Below, piece after piece: positions 1 to 11,998 of a stretch of DNA of 64,000 nt. The notes below the pieces were generated by a model. It did no database searches and had not been told where the DNA came from. It was given only the letters and a program-made list of their open reading frames with translations. Within the stretch, counting starts at the first letter, position 1. The number at the start of each line of letters is the position of its first letter. The position numbers and the translations under genes were made by a program. The DNA comes from Epiperipatus broadwayi (Eukaryota > Onychophora > Udeonychophora > Euonychophora > Peripatidae), in contig JAQFVV010012423.1 in the NCBI GenBank assembly GCA_028023455.1, forward strand, positions 9,218,269 to 9,282,268, in the 5' to 3' direction.

Positions 1-2587
1 ATCCATACACTTTATTTTTAAACACTATTTCTATAATTTTATCAAGTTATTATATTTAAATTTTAATATTACTAAATTTATGTTTTATGTTTTCCCTAAT
101 CTCACATAACATTTTATATTTTAAAATAAATTAGTAAAAATATTCAAAACTATATTTACTGTACTCCTTCATCAAATTTTCCTGAAAACCATTCATACTA
201 AACCTAAAAAAAAAATGTTTATTATTTCTTCTTCTGTCACTTAATGTTCTTCTCCCTGCTTGTTCAATTTTAAGGCAAAACAATTATTGCTCTGTTTAAT
301 AAATATTCATAGATGACAATCCTTGGTTTTTTTATAATATTTAATACAATTATTAATTATGATATCAATTAATCCCGTAAAGAAAACGTCTACATATTCT
401 CTTCTAATATTTTCTGCTAATATTTTCCCACGCGACTTTTATGATGCATCTTCTAGGTACTTTGATTTAAATATTCAGTAAATTTTTCTGTCTCCATGGA
501 TCCATTTTCATTAAGTAATTTAAATTTCCATTTTCCTAATCTCTATCTTTATTAAGCGTTTTTATAATGAACACTTTATAATATTTTAATTCTTCTTAGA
601 TAAAGTTTTTTTTTTCTTTCCTTTTTTTTTTAAAAAAAAATAATGACTCTTTCCTATCATTATTCGGTAATTTTTCCTTTCTTTTAAAGTTCTGGTAACT
701 ATATACTTTGTAATGTTTCCTTTAAAAAGGACAAACATTCTTTTTCTGTTAGAACTTTTACATAATTTTTTCTTTATGATATACGTATCTTAATTTTTCC
801 ATAGAGAAGAATAAAATAACTTCAGAGTAGCCTTATAAATTTGTGCATCATAAATTTTTCTGACGGCAAGTAACTTCTCTTTTAAGTTTTCCGTATAGCG
901 TCCAAATTATATTCCTCTGAGTTACAATTATAAGTTTCTGGTTGAGCATATATAAAGCTGTATCGAGGCACTTTACAAATATTTTTCCTTTAGCAATATT
1001 TTTAGGTATTTTTTTCTGTAGTACTTCCATTTTTACTGCAAGGTTTTGGCTAAACTTGAATAAAAAATCCTGGTAAGAAAACTTTTAAATTAGCCCTCCA
1101 TGTAAAGGCAGTTCAAAATATTATATTTAAAAAAACTTTTAAAATAAATACAAAATTTTAAAATTATATCACTTTTCTAGCTTACGATCTTATACAGCTA
1201 AAAAAAAATGTTACTCCCTCCTTCACTTACACATTACTTTCTCCTGCTTCGTCTAATTCCTATTTTCCGTCTGCTAAATTACCTCCGTTGATTGGTTAAT
1301 GACTTTTTTAGCGCGAACAAATTTACACATTTTAGTTTTATAATAGATTAAACCTTTTAAAATAAAGAATTTATGACGTCATGTCTTAAATATTACTTAG
1401 AATAGTATTTTTAAACTCAATTACAGTTTTATCAAAATTATTTAAACTTTAAAACAATTATTAAAACAATATTTAATATCTATTTTAATATTAATATTTA
1501 ATTTATCTTGTTTTTATTTAAATAAAATATTTAATTTTTTTATTAACTGTATTCAACTTTTAAACACTACTTAAATATTACATCATTTAAACATTTAAAA
1601 TAACTATTTAATATTTCAACATTCATTTCAACGATAGACAGCAATTACATTTAGTTCCATAATTCACAAACTTTATTATTATATTCTAACAAGCGTGTGT
1701 GTGAAGGTATATAATATACAGTCACATGATTACTAACTTTATCAGATGATTTTTTAATTTACGTCTCGGTCTAAATTACCAAAAGTGATATATTTTATAA
1801 AAATTTGGAAAATAATTTAAAAATGTAGAACTAAATATAATTCTCACCATCCTAAAGTTTATTTTAAAATATATTAGATTAAATTTGAATATTAATTATA
1901 ATTATAATATTACATATAGTTTTTATTTAATTTATTAGTTTTAAAACATTACAATTGGATTGTTAATATACTTTTAACTATTTATAGCTGTATTATTTTA
2001 TATGGCCAGCTTTTACAACCATAAGCAAGGATATAATTAAGCTTTATTTAACTGTTTTTTTAAATAATTCATTACACTTTTATATACGAGGTATTTTTCA
2101 GCCTTAAATTGTACTATAAGATCTAATCGATCATACAATTATCAATATATTACACAAACGTATTTTAAAATTTAAAATTTTTTAGCAATTGACCATTCTA
2201 CCCTATTATGACCTATAGATAAGGGCACAATATATGAATTTTTTTCTTGATTTGCGTTCACTCATCTGACCTATTGTATGTTGTTCTTTTGTGTTGATAA
2301 TTATAATACATTTAATGTTAATTGTTGCAATGGTTAGTTGTTGTATCTATTTGGTTGACTTGGTTTAAACTCTGGTTTAATGTTTATTTAGATTGGGTTT
2401 TAAGACTTAGGTTAGTTTTTCATTTTATGTGCCCTAACATTACCTAATATTATTCATTAATGAGTAATGCTAAAATCATGGGGCTTGAATTAGGGTTAGG
2501 CCTCATGTTATATACTAGATATTGGAAGAGTGTTGGATGTATCCTTAACAATATATATATTGTACCGGTCGATTCTTCAATTCTTTT
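1..2587. other. AT-rich DNA without recognisable gene
   Basis: Very AT-rich sequence with many homopolymer runs. A 60-codon minus-strand frame at 848-1030 (lysine-rich) matches nothing I recognise and is followed by stops in every frame. I see no promoter, repeat unit or domain that can be supported. It may be intergenic DNA or a decayed element. Confidence 0.6.
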
Positions 2588-3646
2588 GATCACCGATGGT
2601 GCCACTAGGTCACTAACGATCTAGAAAATTTAATTTATGGTAATCAAGAGTTGATGATGTTGAATGCCACCAGCTAGACTCAAGGAGAGAAAGAAATGTT
2701 TAAAATTGTTCAGACAATTGAGAAAAGACTACAGAGACAAACATCAGCCAAAATAGATTTAAACAATTTAAAAGTTTATTAAATTTACAATAATAAATTC
2801 TGAGCAAACCAATTATGATAGATTGTTCTAGATTTCTCAAGTGTATTTATCAAAAAGTGCATGCGAGTATTAAAACATTAAACAGTCTGGCAGATAAGTA
2901 CACTTCTCACCTAAGATTTAAAAAGGGGATTTATAATATCTTCGTGCCAGCAATTTATAAAAACTAATTCTAGCTTTGCCATTCAGAGATTACAAAACAA
3001 AAGGGGTCTTGCAGGGAGTACAATGAAACAGTGCAGGCGAACTTTCCTTGGTCTGGAAAAGAAACACTGGGATCAAGAATGCTATATATATGCAGAACAG
3101 CCCATGATAACCATGTTCAAGATTATCAACGATGACTCCAATACTAAACAGAAAACATAAGAAAACATTCCAATTTTATATAATCTTAAGCAGAAGAAAA
3201 CAAAATCTCTGATTTAAGAAAGACAGAACATTATACTCAATAAACTGCCAGTCAAAAGATTTAAGGTCTGCTGAAAATGCAAACCAAGCTTAGCTAAATA
3301 AAGTACAGTATAAAAAAAGGGGACAGGTGAGTTAAAAGAAAATTATGAATGTCTGCCAAAGTATTTATCAATGGTTAGTAATATAAATAATAATAATAAT
3401 AAACTAAGCATATAAAAATAAAAACTCACAATACACTTCTGGATAAATAAATTAAAAAAAAAAAGTACGGAATCTTAAAAACTAAGATCCCACTACACAC
3501 TCCAATTACAATAATAAAAAAATACATAAAATAATTAAAAAATATTAAAGGGATATTCAAAACGTATACTAAAGACAGGTTGATTTGAAGATTAAGCTCA
3601 GATTTTAACAGATCTAAACCCTGATTAAAATAGGGAAATCTTTTAC

Positions 3647-3659
3647 CTTGAGGACTAAT
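3647..3659 (+). repeat. Target-site duplication, left (CTTGAGGACTAAT)
   Basis: The 13 bases CTTGAGGACTAAT are found here and again at 4145-4157, exactly flanking the inverted hammerhead element. The length is typical of retrotransposition by target-primed integration, not of a 2-8 bp cut-and-paste duplication. Confidence 0.75.
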
Positions 3660-3829
3660 AATAGTAATAGTAACAAGTCAGATGTCACATGACTTATATA
3701 TAGCTTGCACTTACAAATATGTAAAATTAGGAGCGTGCTAATAGCTCTAAACAAGCTTTTTTTTTTATTTATGATAAATGCTACTACAAGAGAAGGCATT
3801 CAAATCATTTTTATCTTGAATTGTCCCCA

Positions 3830-3868
3830 TCCCCAGACCGGTTTCGACCTATGGGTCTCTTAGTTCAG
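3830..3868 (-). pseudogene. Hammerhead core, broken (minus-strand copy)
   Basis: Read on the minus strand, the order stem II - GAAAC - GGTC - TGGGG is preserved with the cleavage-site base at 3836, but the 5' core reads CTAAGA: compared with the plus copy, one G (the essential G5 of CUGA) is missing. Stem II GACC/GGTC is intact. I expect no cleavage from this copy. Confidence 0.7.
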
Positions 3869-4003
3869 GCCCATATGATTTTTTCAGTTGGAGAGCTGAC
3901 TTTAAAGACATGTAGATGTCTAAAAGTTTCAGATCTTCTTCTAACAATTATCTTTTAGATAAATGCTTTGCTTGAGTTGGTTTTTTAGATCTAATGTCCC
4001 AAC

Positions 4004-4044
4004 TCCTCACTGAAGAGACCCATAGGTCGAAACCAGTCTGGGGA
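4004..4044 (+). ncRNA. Hammerhead ribozyme (type I, minimal stem III), complete core
   Basis: Core CTGAAGA at 4010-4016 is followed by stem II GACC/GGTC with loop CATA (4017-4028), then GAAA (4029-4032). Stem III is a two-pair AC/GT with a CA loop, and the cleavage base is C4038 in GTC. Stem I pairs TCCTCA (4004-4009) with TGGGGA (4039-4044), six pairs including one U-G. All invariant hammerhead core positions are present (N7 = A). The very short stem III is the form described for PLE- and retrozyme-associated hammerheads, which may cleave best as dimers. Activity is not shown. Confidence 0.85.
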
Positions 4045-4690
4045 CAATTCAAGATAAAAATGATTTGAATGCCTTCTCTTGTAGTAGCATTTATCATAAA
4101 AAAAAGCTTGTTTAGAGCTATTAGCACGCTCTTAATTTTACATACTTGAGGACTAATGTAAAGTCTGTTGGACTTCCTCCAGCTGGGTGTGCAAGGTTCT
4201 TTCTACTTTGAGTCCAACAGGAGGGCTTTTGATTTTTGTTTTTGGTAGGGAATATGGAGGCTAGCTCTGGATCAATTCTTGTTTAATCTTAGAATAGCAT
4301 GATCTTGAAGGAACACTTTAAGATCTGGAACTCATCTTTGGGTTGATTTAGCACAGAATGTCATAGATAAGACTTTGCATAGCATGTAGTTTTGGAATTC
4401 TGAAGAGATCTAATTTAACAAGTGGTTGTCAGTAATATAATCTCAACAGAATTTCCTATTAGCATACAGCAAAAGGTAATATTCCTAATGGCCATATACA
4501 GAGTGTGGACAGCAATCTTGGAAATTTATGATGGCATGGCAATTTGAATAGGTATCACTAGTAGCACATTCAAAGCTGAATCAATACATATAACAAGCAG
4601 AATAAAAATGATAAGCTGAATAATAACTAGTCTGAAATCCCAGGGTTATTTATGTGTACTCTTATCTCCTATATCATCTTTAATGAGAAG

Positions 4691-6971
4691 TTTTTTTGCC
4701 CAGGGAAAATCTCTCTCAGGCTTAATTGTAATTTAAAAAAATCTGACCAGGGCTCTTATCTTATTCAATATTAATTTTAAAAAAATAAATGGAAAAATAA
4801 GTCTCAGCTTTTAAAAACAAATTAAAATCAAAACTAAAAGCAAGAATGCAATTAAACCTTTTCAAAATTAGAATACTTTTTCCAAAAAATTAAAACTTTT
4901 AAATTAGAATGTTTTCTTACAAAAGATAAAAAATTGTCAAAAGAAAATAGATTGTAAGCTAAAATCTTCTGAAAATAAGTCACAGAATTTTAACATAAAA
5001 ATGAGTGTGTTATTGCACATATTCTTAATACAAAAGTTATATATAGAACTCGCAAAATAAGCTTGTAACAAGCTTTGCAGAATATCAAAAAAAAAAAAAA
5101 AAATACAAAACTTTTAAATTATTTTCTTTTAAAACTTTATAAAAGTTAGTTGTAATTTTGCAATGGAACTTTTGAAGCAGAAAAAGATTTGGTTCAATAT
5201 ATATATAACAAAGTTACAATTATGATTTAAACAGGAGTACATGGGAATAATGGTGCTCAGAGTTTCATTACCAATAGTTGTTCCTTCTGAAGTAAAGATG
5301 ATTAATTTTTTGATATAAGCTGAGAAATAAAAAAATATAAATATTTCTTTTAAAATCATTTTGCATATGACAATTTATTCAAATATTATCAGCTATGTAA
5401 ATATAGTGTATAAATACATTAGTTATTAGTAAATAATGATATATATAAACTAAATACACCAATTCACAAAACACCAACCACAATTAAGTTTCAAACTCAT
5501 TACCAATAGTTTATCTCCCAAGAATGATTATAATAACTAGCTTAATTTTTGACATTTGATACACAAAGACACACATATATAGCAAGTCAACTACTGCCAG
5601 GAAAAGTCCACACAGTCCAGAAGAGATTCTAACTTCCAGAACAATTTCACAAACTCCAGAAACAAATTAGTTTTCACTAGAATTGTACAAGCTCCAGGAA
5701 AAAAAATTTTTTTTAGAAGACACACTTAACTGCCATACTTAGAGTTATTCAACACTGCTAGAATGAGGCCTTTATTTATAGTATCAAGACCAGATAATCT
5801 GAAGAGATATTTGAATACCCCTAAATTTATTTATTAAAATAGTAAGACATCTTAATATGAAAATCAGTAAAATCAAGATCAGTACCAAAGCTATAAATGG
5901 GTTTAAATAGAGATGATCAGATATATTTTTATATTTTGCTATATTTACAATGGAGAAAGTTTCAAATAATTTATTCAAATAATTTCAAAGCCAAAAAAAG
6001 AGTCAAAATAATTTATTTCTTCATGCAAGTACTATAGCACTCACAATAATGGTTGAATGAGAAGCACGAACTGCACCTTTAAGAAAATAATGTCTTTTTT
6101 TCATTGATGAGTGCATTTTATAACAATATGACTAAAAGTTACTTTACATAGTTATACTTTATTAATTATTCATATTTCATTCTTTATTAATACAATTAAT
6201 TAAATATTTATAAACAAAATTAATTAAAAGCTACATCCAATTTATGCAATACTTATATGTATGTCTTTAATACAATGTATTAGGCACACTTTCTTTGATT
6301 GCTACCAATGGAACTGTATTTGCAAAACATTAATTTTTAAAAAATGTGCATTATTTGAAACATATTTTTTAATAATAGATTTCGATCTGCTATGACAAAT
6401 ATTATACAGAATGAACAAAAAATACCCTGGACATGTTTTCTCACTAAATTAACATTTATACAACAAACACTAATACTACGGGACAGCTTTGTCACATAAG
6501 TTACAAATTTAATTCATTTATTTATTTATATCTTTAGCTCTTAAAATATAATTAATAACATTTATTTATTTTACTGCATATGTATAATGATTTTGATATA
6601 TGTCTGAAAATTTGCATTTGATAATGTCATAAATAAATTTCAAGTGGAAAAGTTATAAAATTATCAAAAGACAATAACATTACGATGAATGCTATTGATT
6701 AACAACAAATACATGACTGAAAACTGTTTTAAACCTTTCTGAAAATTCCAAGCTAGAATAAGCAAAACTAAAGTGATTTTTAATTAGCGTAACTTTGTTG
6801 TTGATTTCAGAAAATCAATTTATGCTAAATAAAAAAATAGAATCTGGCTCACAAAAAAACATTTCCAAATGATAAAACTGTAAAACTATCAATTAAAGAA
6901 AATGCCAATAAGCACTATTAGTTAACATAGAGGTGCAAAATGTTTTGGGTTTTTCTGAAAAGCTGTGTTAC
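4691..6971. other. AT-rich DNA, small hammerhead-family fragment at 5034-5082
   Basis: No domain or gene found. The stretch at 5034-5082 (TATATAGAACTCGCAAAATA then AAGCTT...AGCTTTGCAGAATA) matches the outer end of the hammerhead element at 29132-29175 and is probably a remnant of that family. Several short hydrophobic frames here are what random AT-rich DNA gives. Confidence 0.45.
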
Positions 6972-6984
6972 AAAGCTGATGTAA
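6972..6984 (+). repeat. SINE target-site duplication, left (AAAGCTGATGTAA)
   Basis: The 13 bases AAAGCTGATGTAA recur at 7111-7123, directly after the A tail of the tRNA-derived element, as expected for LINE-mediated insertion. Confidence 0.8.
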
Positions 6985-7110
6985 CATAATAATAATAGTC
7001 AAGCGTTGTTAGCCGAGAGGTCATCGCAACCGCCTTGCAAGCAAGTAGTGGGTTGCAGATGGTTGTGGGTTCGCGTCCCGGCCGATGATGCTATGACATA
7101 TGAAAAAAAA
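6985..7110 (+). mobile_element. tRNA-derived SINE
   Basis: A Pol III internal promoter is visible: box A TAGCCGAGAGG (7010-7020) and box B GGGTTCGCGTCCC about 47 bp later (7067-7079). The long interval and the TAGCCGAG D-arm resemble a class II (Leu/Ser-type) tRNA. The body is followed by about 20 bp of tail and a run of A. GC content of the head is far above its surroundings. A 13-bp target duplication flanks it. The anticodon arm does not fold well and the acceptor stem has no 3' partner, so it is a SINE, not a tRNA gene. Confidence 0.85.
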
Positions 7111-7440
7111 AAAGCTGATGTAATAATGAATAAAAAAATTTCCAAGCAGGAAAACAAAAGTAGTGTAATTTTTTTCATTAATGTTAAGTTTATTTTTAGT
7201 TTTAGAAGATTGATTTTCCGCTATGAGGTAAAAAAACAGACTTGCAATATAGTTTTTTAAAAAAATGTTAGCAAAAATGTAGAACTTCTACAAATAACAT
7301 CAATATTCTGTGAATTTTTATTAGGATAAGTTTGTTTATGATTTTATTTTGCTTTTAAAATTTTTTAGTTTTCATTAAAATCAAACAAATAATATGTACA
7401 CCAATTAATTAAATATATTACTGGTCACTCCTTCACTTCT

Positions 7441-8030
7441 CTTGATCATGGAGGGTGCCACTGTTGACCTATAAAATTTAATTTAGAGTAATCAAAAAGT
7501 TGATGATGATAAATGCTACCAGCTAGACCCAGGGAGATAAAGAAATCTTTAACATTGCTCAGACAAATAAGGAAAGTACACAGAGACAAACATCAGCCAA
7601 AAGTAATTATAAATACTTTTAAAGTTTATTAAATTCAAAAATTAATCTCAAACAAAATATGAAAATTTGACCTAAATTCCTCCATCTGGTTTATCAGAGA
7701 ATACAGCTTTGTTGCATTAAACGCTTTTTCAGGTAAGTATTCTGACCTAAGAATTAAAGGAAATTATGATTTTGTCCTGCCAGTGATTTATCTAAACAAA
7801 TTTTTTCCCTTTATTTAGAGATTTTTTTTTTAAAAAAAAATCTTGTCTGGAAGTCAATTTCCAGCACAGAGGGATCTTTTCCTACAATCTGGCAAAACAT
7901 GGGGACATAATAGGATTGTCATTTGCTGACTGAAAGCTGTCCATATAGTTATATGTATGCTGATGCTACCATTCACTGTGGACTAGCTAAAGACCCTAAG
8001 TCCGACTACAGGGAATGTTTTAAAACAAAC
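7441..8030 (-). repeat. LTR-like repeat, copy B (truncated)
   Basis: Begins on the minus strand after a primer-binding-like site at 7460-7441 starting TGGCACCCTCCATGATCAAG, equivalent to that of copy A. Matches copies A and C through the segments containing GATGATG, CTAGACC, TTTAAAGTTTATTAAATT and ACCTAAGAATTAAA, then loses similarity near 8000. A short inverse relative of its last 60 bases (around CATTCACTGTGG) occurs at 41720-41790. Confidence 0.5.
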
Positions 8031-9635
8031 CAGGGAATAAGTTGTAAATTAAAATTATTTAAAAGGCAATGAAAAAAAGGTTTAAAGTGTTATTTTTAGT
8101 TTTATTAAAATAAGTTTGTATAAATTATGATTTTATTATATAAATAATAAAGATTGTATTGACGGATAAATGTAGAAAATCCATTAAGAAAGGAATTTTA
8201 ATCTGTAATGCAATCCAAATAAAGTTAGCTCAAGAATGTAAGTTCAATCAGTAAAACCCATCAAATAAGAATTAATTAAAATGTAAGATATCAGGGGAAA
8301 ATAAACAATAGACATTGGTTTCCACTAATTAGTACATGGAATGCAAAAAGCAATTAAAAAGGGTATAAATAGAGAAGTTTTCTTTTGTTCTTTCTCTTAT
8401 ACTTGAAGCTCTTTCACTTTTACTGAAGAAATATTTTTGCTGACAAATTTGTTGAAGAAATCCTTTTGGCTGAAGCTCCTTAAGAAGATATTTTTGCTGA
8501 ACAGTATTTTGAACTGTTATCTTGGTTTGTGTTATATATATATAATTTTGGAAATGTACTGTGCCATAGAAATGCATGAATAACTCCCTTGTCTCCACTC
8601 TCTCAGCCATCCTTAGACCAGAGTCGGAACAATGTAAACCAACTGGAGAACCTGGAAAGATTGCCTGTGACCTGCCTTTGAATAACCACCCCCCAAGAAA
8701 GTATCATAAAAATAGAAACCTAGAAAGACATACTTATGTTGGACCATCCTTACATTACCGTATCAACTTGCAATATGTCCCTACACATTTTCAGTTACCA
8801 TTAACTTTTAACTCTCACTTGCATTTTTCACTTTTGTCTTAACTTAAACCGTAAATTTATGTCTTTTATGTTAGCAGTTATACATGTATGTTTGAATTAT
8901 ATAATCTTATATTTAAACATTTTAATTGTTATTTTTTATAAGTATAATAATGATTCTTACTCTTATTTCTACATATGTAAATTGTTCATTTTAACTGATT
9001 GCCATTATACTCTCTAGAATTATATACTTACTTTTATTCTCCTTGTAAAGAAACTACATGATTTCTTCCCTTTAGCTTAAAATATATATATATAATCTAT
9101 TTAGGCATAACTGGAATGGAGAAATAATAAATTTTCATTTATGTTCCTCGCTTGACCCACTATAATGAATATGAGAGTATTTAAGATTTATAATTAAAAC
9201 TTCTTTGAATAAAACAAAAGCCACTCTGTCCAGATCCTCCTACTGTATTTGTCTTACTAATGTATTTTGTTAAAAGGGAGCAATGGCAGGCTTTTTTTTT
9301 TTTTTTAAATAATGTGATGTTTCTTTAATTTAATTAGAAGTAAAAGACATGCGATTATACTTACCAAATATTTTATTTTGTATTTTAAAGGAAAAGATCC
9401 ATGCCAGCATTATGTTGTTAAAGTCAGTTTTGGGTTTACTAATATATATGTCTGTTACTGAAGGGTGCAAGATAAATTAAACATTCACATTATTTTATAT
9501 GTAAGAGAGGGTACAGTATAAAATGTAGTTCAAAATATTTATTAACTCTATAGGTAAACTAGTTAAATTATACTTAATTACAAATATGCCAGCAATTATA
9601 TATTTGACATTAGCTAAAAAGGGAGGTAATAATCA
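8031..9635 (+). promoter_or_regulatory. Unassigned stretch with TATA-like box; possible LTR or 5' gene end
   Basis: A good TATA-like box (GGTATAAATAGAG, 8360-8372) is followed after about 210 bp by an 88-codon plus-strand frame (8576-8842) with balanced composition and no recognised domain. Downstream are an AATAAA (9212) and a GC-richer segment CACTCTGTCCAGATCCTCC (9222-9240). This order would fit a solo LTR or a decayed promoter, but I find no second copy in the window and no terminal boundaries. Confidence 0.25.
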
Positions 9636-11015
9636 TTTTTATCAGCTAGACCAATAAAATAAAATCTTTAACATTGCTCAGACAATTGAGGAAAGAACAC
9701 AGAGAAAAATGTTAGCCCAAAATAATTATAAATAATTTTAGTTTATTAAATTTAAAAATAAATATTAGTCAAATAAAATATAAAAGTTTGACCTAAATTC
9801 CTCCACTTGGTCTATCAAAGAGTGTACAGGAGCATTGTTGCATTAAATACTTTGGCAGACAAGTACTCTCACCTAAGAATTAAAAGGAATTATGATTTCT
9901 TTTTGCCAGAAATTTATCTAAATAAATTCTACTTTTCTTTATTTAGAGATTTCAAAAGAAAACAATCTTGTCTGGAAGTCAATGAACAGATGATCTTTCC
10001 TTACAACCCAGCAAAACATTGGGACATAATAGGATTGTCATTTGCCTGCAAACCCTCATAAAAATCGAGCAATGCAACTTTTAAGTGACAAGCAAGAAGA
10101 AAAAATTATGATTTTACATAATCTGAAATAGAAAACAAAATCCCTATGATTTAAAAAAAACAGCACTAAACAATCGATAAATCCCTAGCCAAAAGATTTA
10201 CAGACTGCATGAAATGCAAATCCAGATTGAATAAAGTAATTTCAACCAAAAATAGGGAACAGGTGAGTTAAAAGAAAACTACTAGTATCTGCCAAAGCTT
10301 TTAACAATAGTTAATCATATAAAAATAGAAATAAACTGAGTATAAAATATAAACTCACAATACACTCTCTGAGAAATAAATTTAAAACATAAAATCTTAA
10401 AACTAAGACTCCAATACATAGTAATTAAAGATATTTACATGATTATACATAATTTATTATAGGTGCACATTTCTTTTTATATTAGGCTGAGACTTGAGCA
10501 AAGAGATTTTGACTAAGAGATTTTAAGCCCTGGTTATAATATGAAAATGTTCGTTTATCTTTGAGACAATTCTGCCCAGCAGATTTCTTTCAGCAGAGTG
10601 CACATAGTTCAGGTCAATCTAGAGCTCATTATGAAGGGTTTTGAGTTTATTTTATCTAGTTGGGAGTATGAAGGCAATCTTTAGAATCAGTTTGTAACAA
10701 GGTTTTTAGGTCATGTTCATGATGTTAAAATTCTGGAGCTCTGGGGTTTGTCTTTGAATTGTTTTAGCACTGCATGTTTTTAGGACGGTTTCTCATGGTC
10801 TGTATTTTTGGCATGGCAAATGGATGGTTGCTACTAACATAGCAAATAGTAGTCAGTAATTTTCTATTTGCAAAAATATAATATCAGCAGTTGTGATATA
10901 AGACATGATCAGCAATCATAAGGCATCTGCCATCTGCAATTAGCAAATATAAAAGTTGGAATGCCCTCAATCAAAACTATGGAGCTTTATATCAAATTAT
11001 CTCCCATCTAATCTT
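9636..11015 (-). repeat. LTR-like repeat, copy C
   Basis: The longest uninterrupted member of the family that includes 2588-4690 and 7441-8030. It matches copy B at its start (CTTTAACATTGCTCAGACAA) and copy A through its second half (for example GGGGACAGGTGAGTTAAAAG in A against GGAACAGGTGAGTTAAAAG here), ending near 11015 with a shared ATCTCC...ATC segment. It lacks the primer-binding-like end, so it is truncated on that side. Plus-strand frames inside it are not coding. Confidence 0.5.
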
Positions 11016-11303
11016 TTAAAAACTTTATAAATATACAAATTAGTGTTGATTTCACGATGGTTGCGTTTGAAGTGGATAAAGCATACAGTTCAATAGACAT
11101 TAATATTTTTTGGATTTTGTATCTCATTTTTTCTGATTAAATGATGGTTTTGGATAATAACCGTGATCAAGACTTTAGACCTAAAATGCATTTTTCTTAA
11201 ATACATGCATTTCAATGCAAACAGTAAATGGATGATATAATGAACCTTGTGGAATCCATTCATTCATTGTCCTGGATCTCATTGTATTCTTACATTTAGT
11301 ATT

Positions 11304-11998
11304 ATTTAATAATTACATTTTGAATTACAAGTGTCAAACTAACTCAAGCCACATCTTTGAAAACATCCATTTTAGATAAATATAGTAATGATTATTATCA
11401 ATCATTTACTAAACTAGAGATTGTCTCTACCACAGATATAAACTTTAAAACTCAATTAAAGATTAATATATCTGATTTTTTAAAATTAAACACACAAACA
11501 CATCGAGTTATTCACTTTTCTTTTTCCCATGTGTAATATCTTTATAAATATATTAAATAACCTCAATATTACCATATATTCTTTTAAATTCATATAAATA
11601 AAGATACAATAAAAGACAAATGACCCCCAAGATACATTTCATGTTTAATTTAAAAAAAATCAGATATATTAATCTTTAAGTGAGTTTTAAAATTTATATC
11701 TGTGCTAGAGACAATTCCTACTTTAATAAATGATTAATAATAGTCATTACATTACTATATTTATCTAAAGTGGTTGGTGTCAAAGATGTGGATTGAATTA
11801 GTTTGACACTTGTAATTCAAAATGTAATTATTTAATATAGATAAATATTTTTCAAATAATGATATATATGAGAGATAGTAACCTGGACCAACTGGTGAGT
11901 GCTGATTCAGCATGAAATGCATTTTGGGGATCATTTGTCTTTTATTGTATCTTTATTTATATGAATTTAAAAGAATATGTGGTAATATTGAAGTTATT
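11304..11998. repeat. Interleaved inverted repeats
   Basis: Arm A (11304-11488) is inverted at 11646-11836; it includes TTTTGAATTACAAGTGTCAA against TTGACACTTGTAATTCAAAA. Arm B (11558-11645) is inverted at 11908-11998; it includes TCATATAAATAAAGATACAA. The order is A, B, A', B', so the two palindromes interlock instead of nesting. No coding region. This looks like a rearranged fold-back element; I cannot name the family. Confidence 0.65.

Larger units (their letters stand above)
3660..4144 (+). mobile_element. Retrozyme-like inverted element 1, nested in LTR-like copy A
   Basis: The left part (about 3700-3850) is the reverse complement of the right part (about 4010-4141); the remainder, 3850-4010, belongs to the plus-oriented copy. 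The outer ends share the stretch around TTTAGAGCTATTAGCACGC. Each orientation contains a hammerhead-type core: a complete one on the plus strand (4004-4044) and one on the minus strand lacking core base G5. A 13-bp target duplication flanks the element. There is no coding capacity. Known biology: metazoan retrozymes are short non-coding elements made of hammerhead-bounded units; assignment to this class is my inference. Confidence 0.7.
2588..4690 (-). repeat. LTR-like repeat, copy A (split by a nested element)
   Basis: This is one of three related stretches in the window (also 7441-8030 and 9636-11015), all in the same orientation. On the minus strand it follows a primer-binding-like site at 2604-2588, TGGCACCATCGGTGATC, whose first three bases complement a tRNA CCA end; copy B has TGGCACC at the equivalent place. 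Shared landmarks with copy B are the paired stretches around GATGATG, CCAGCTAGAC and CAAACATCAGCC; landmarks shared with copy C run further, to about 4690. The copy is split at 3660-4145 by a hammerhead-bearing insertion. I infer a long LTR of a minus-strand LTR retrotransposon; no coding part was found next to it, so the class is uncertain. Confidence 0.5.

Noticed and set aside
7003-7095. A tRNA gene
   Set aside because: Promoter boxes are present but the acceptor and anticodon stems do not pair and an A tail with target duplication follows; it is a SINE.
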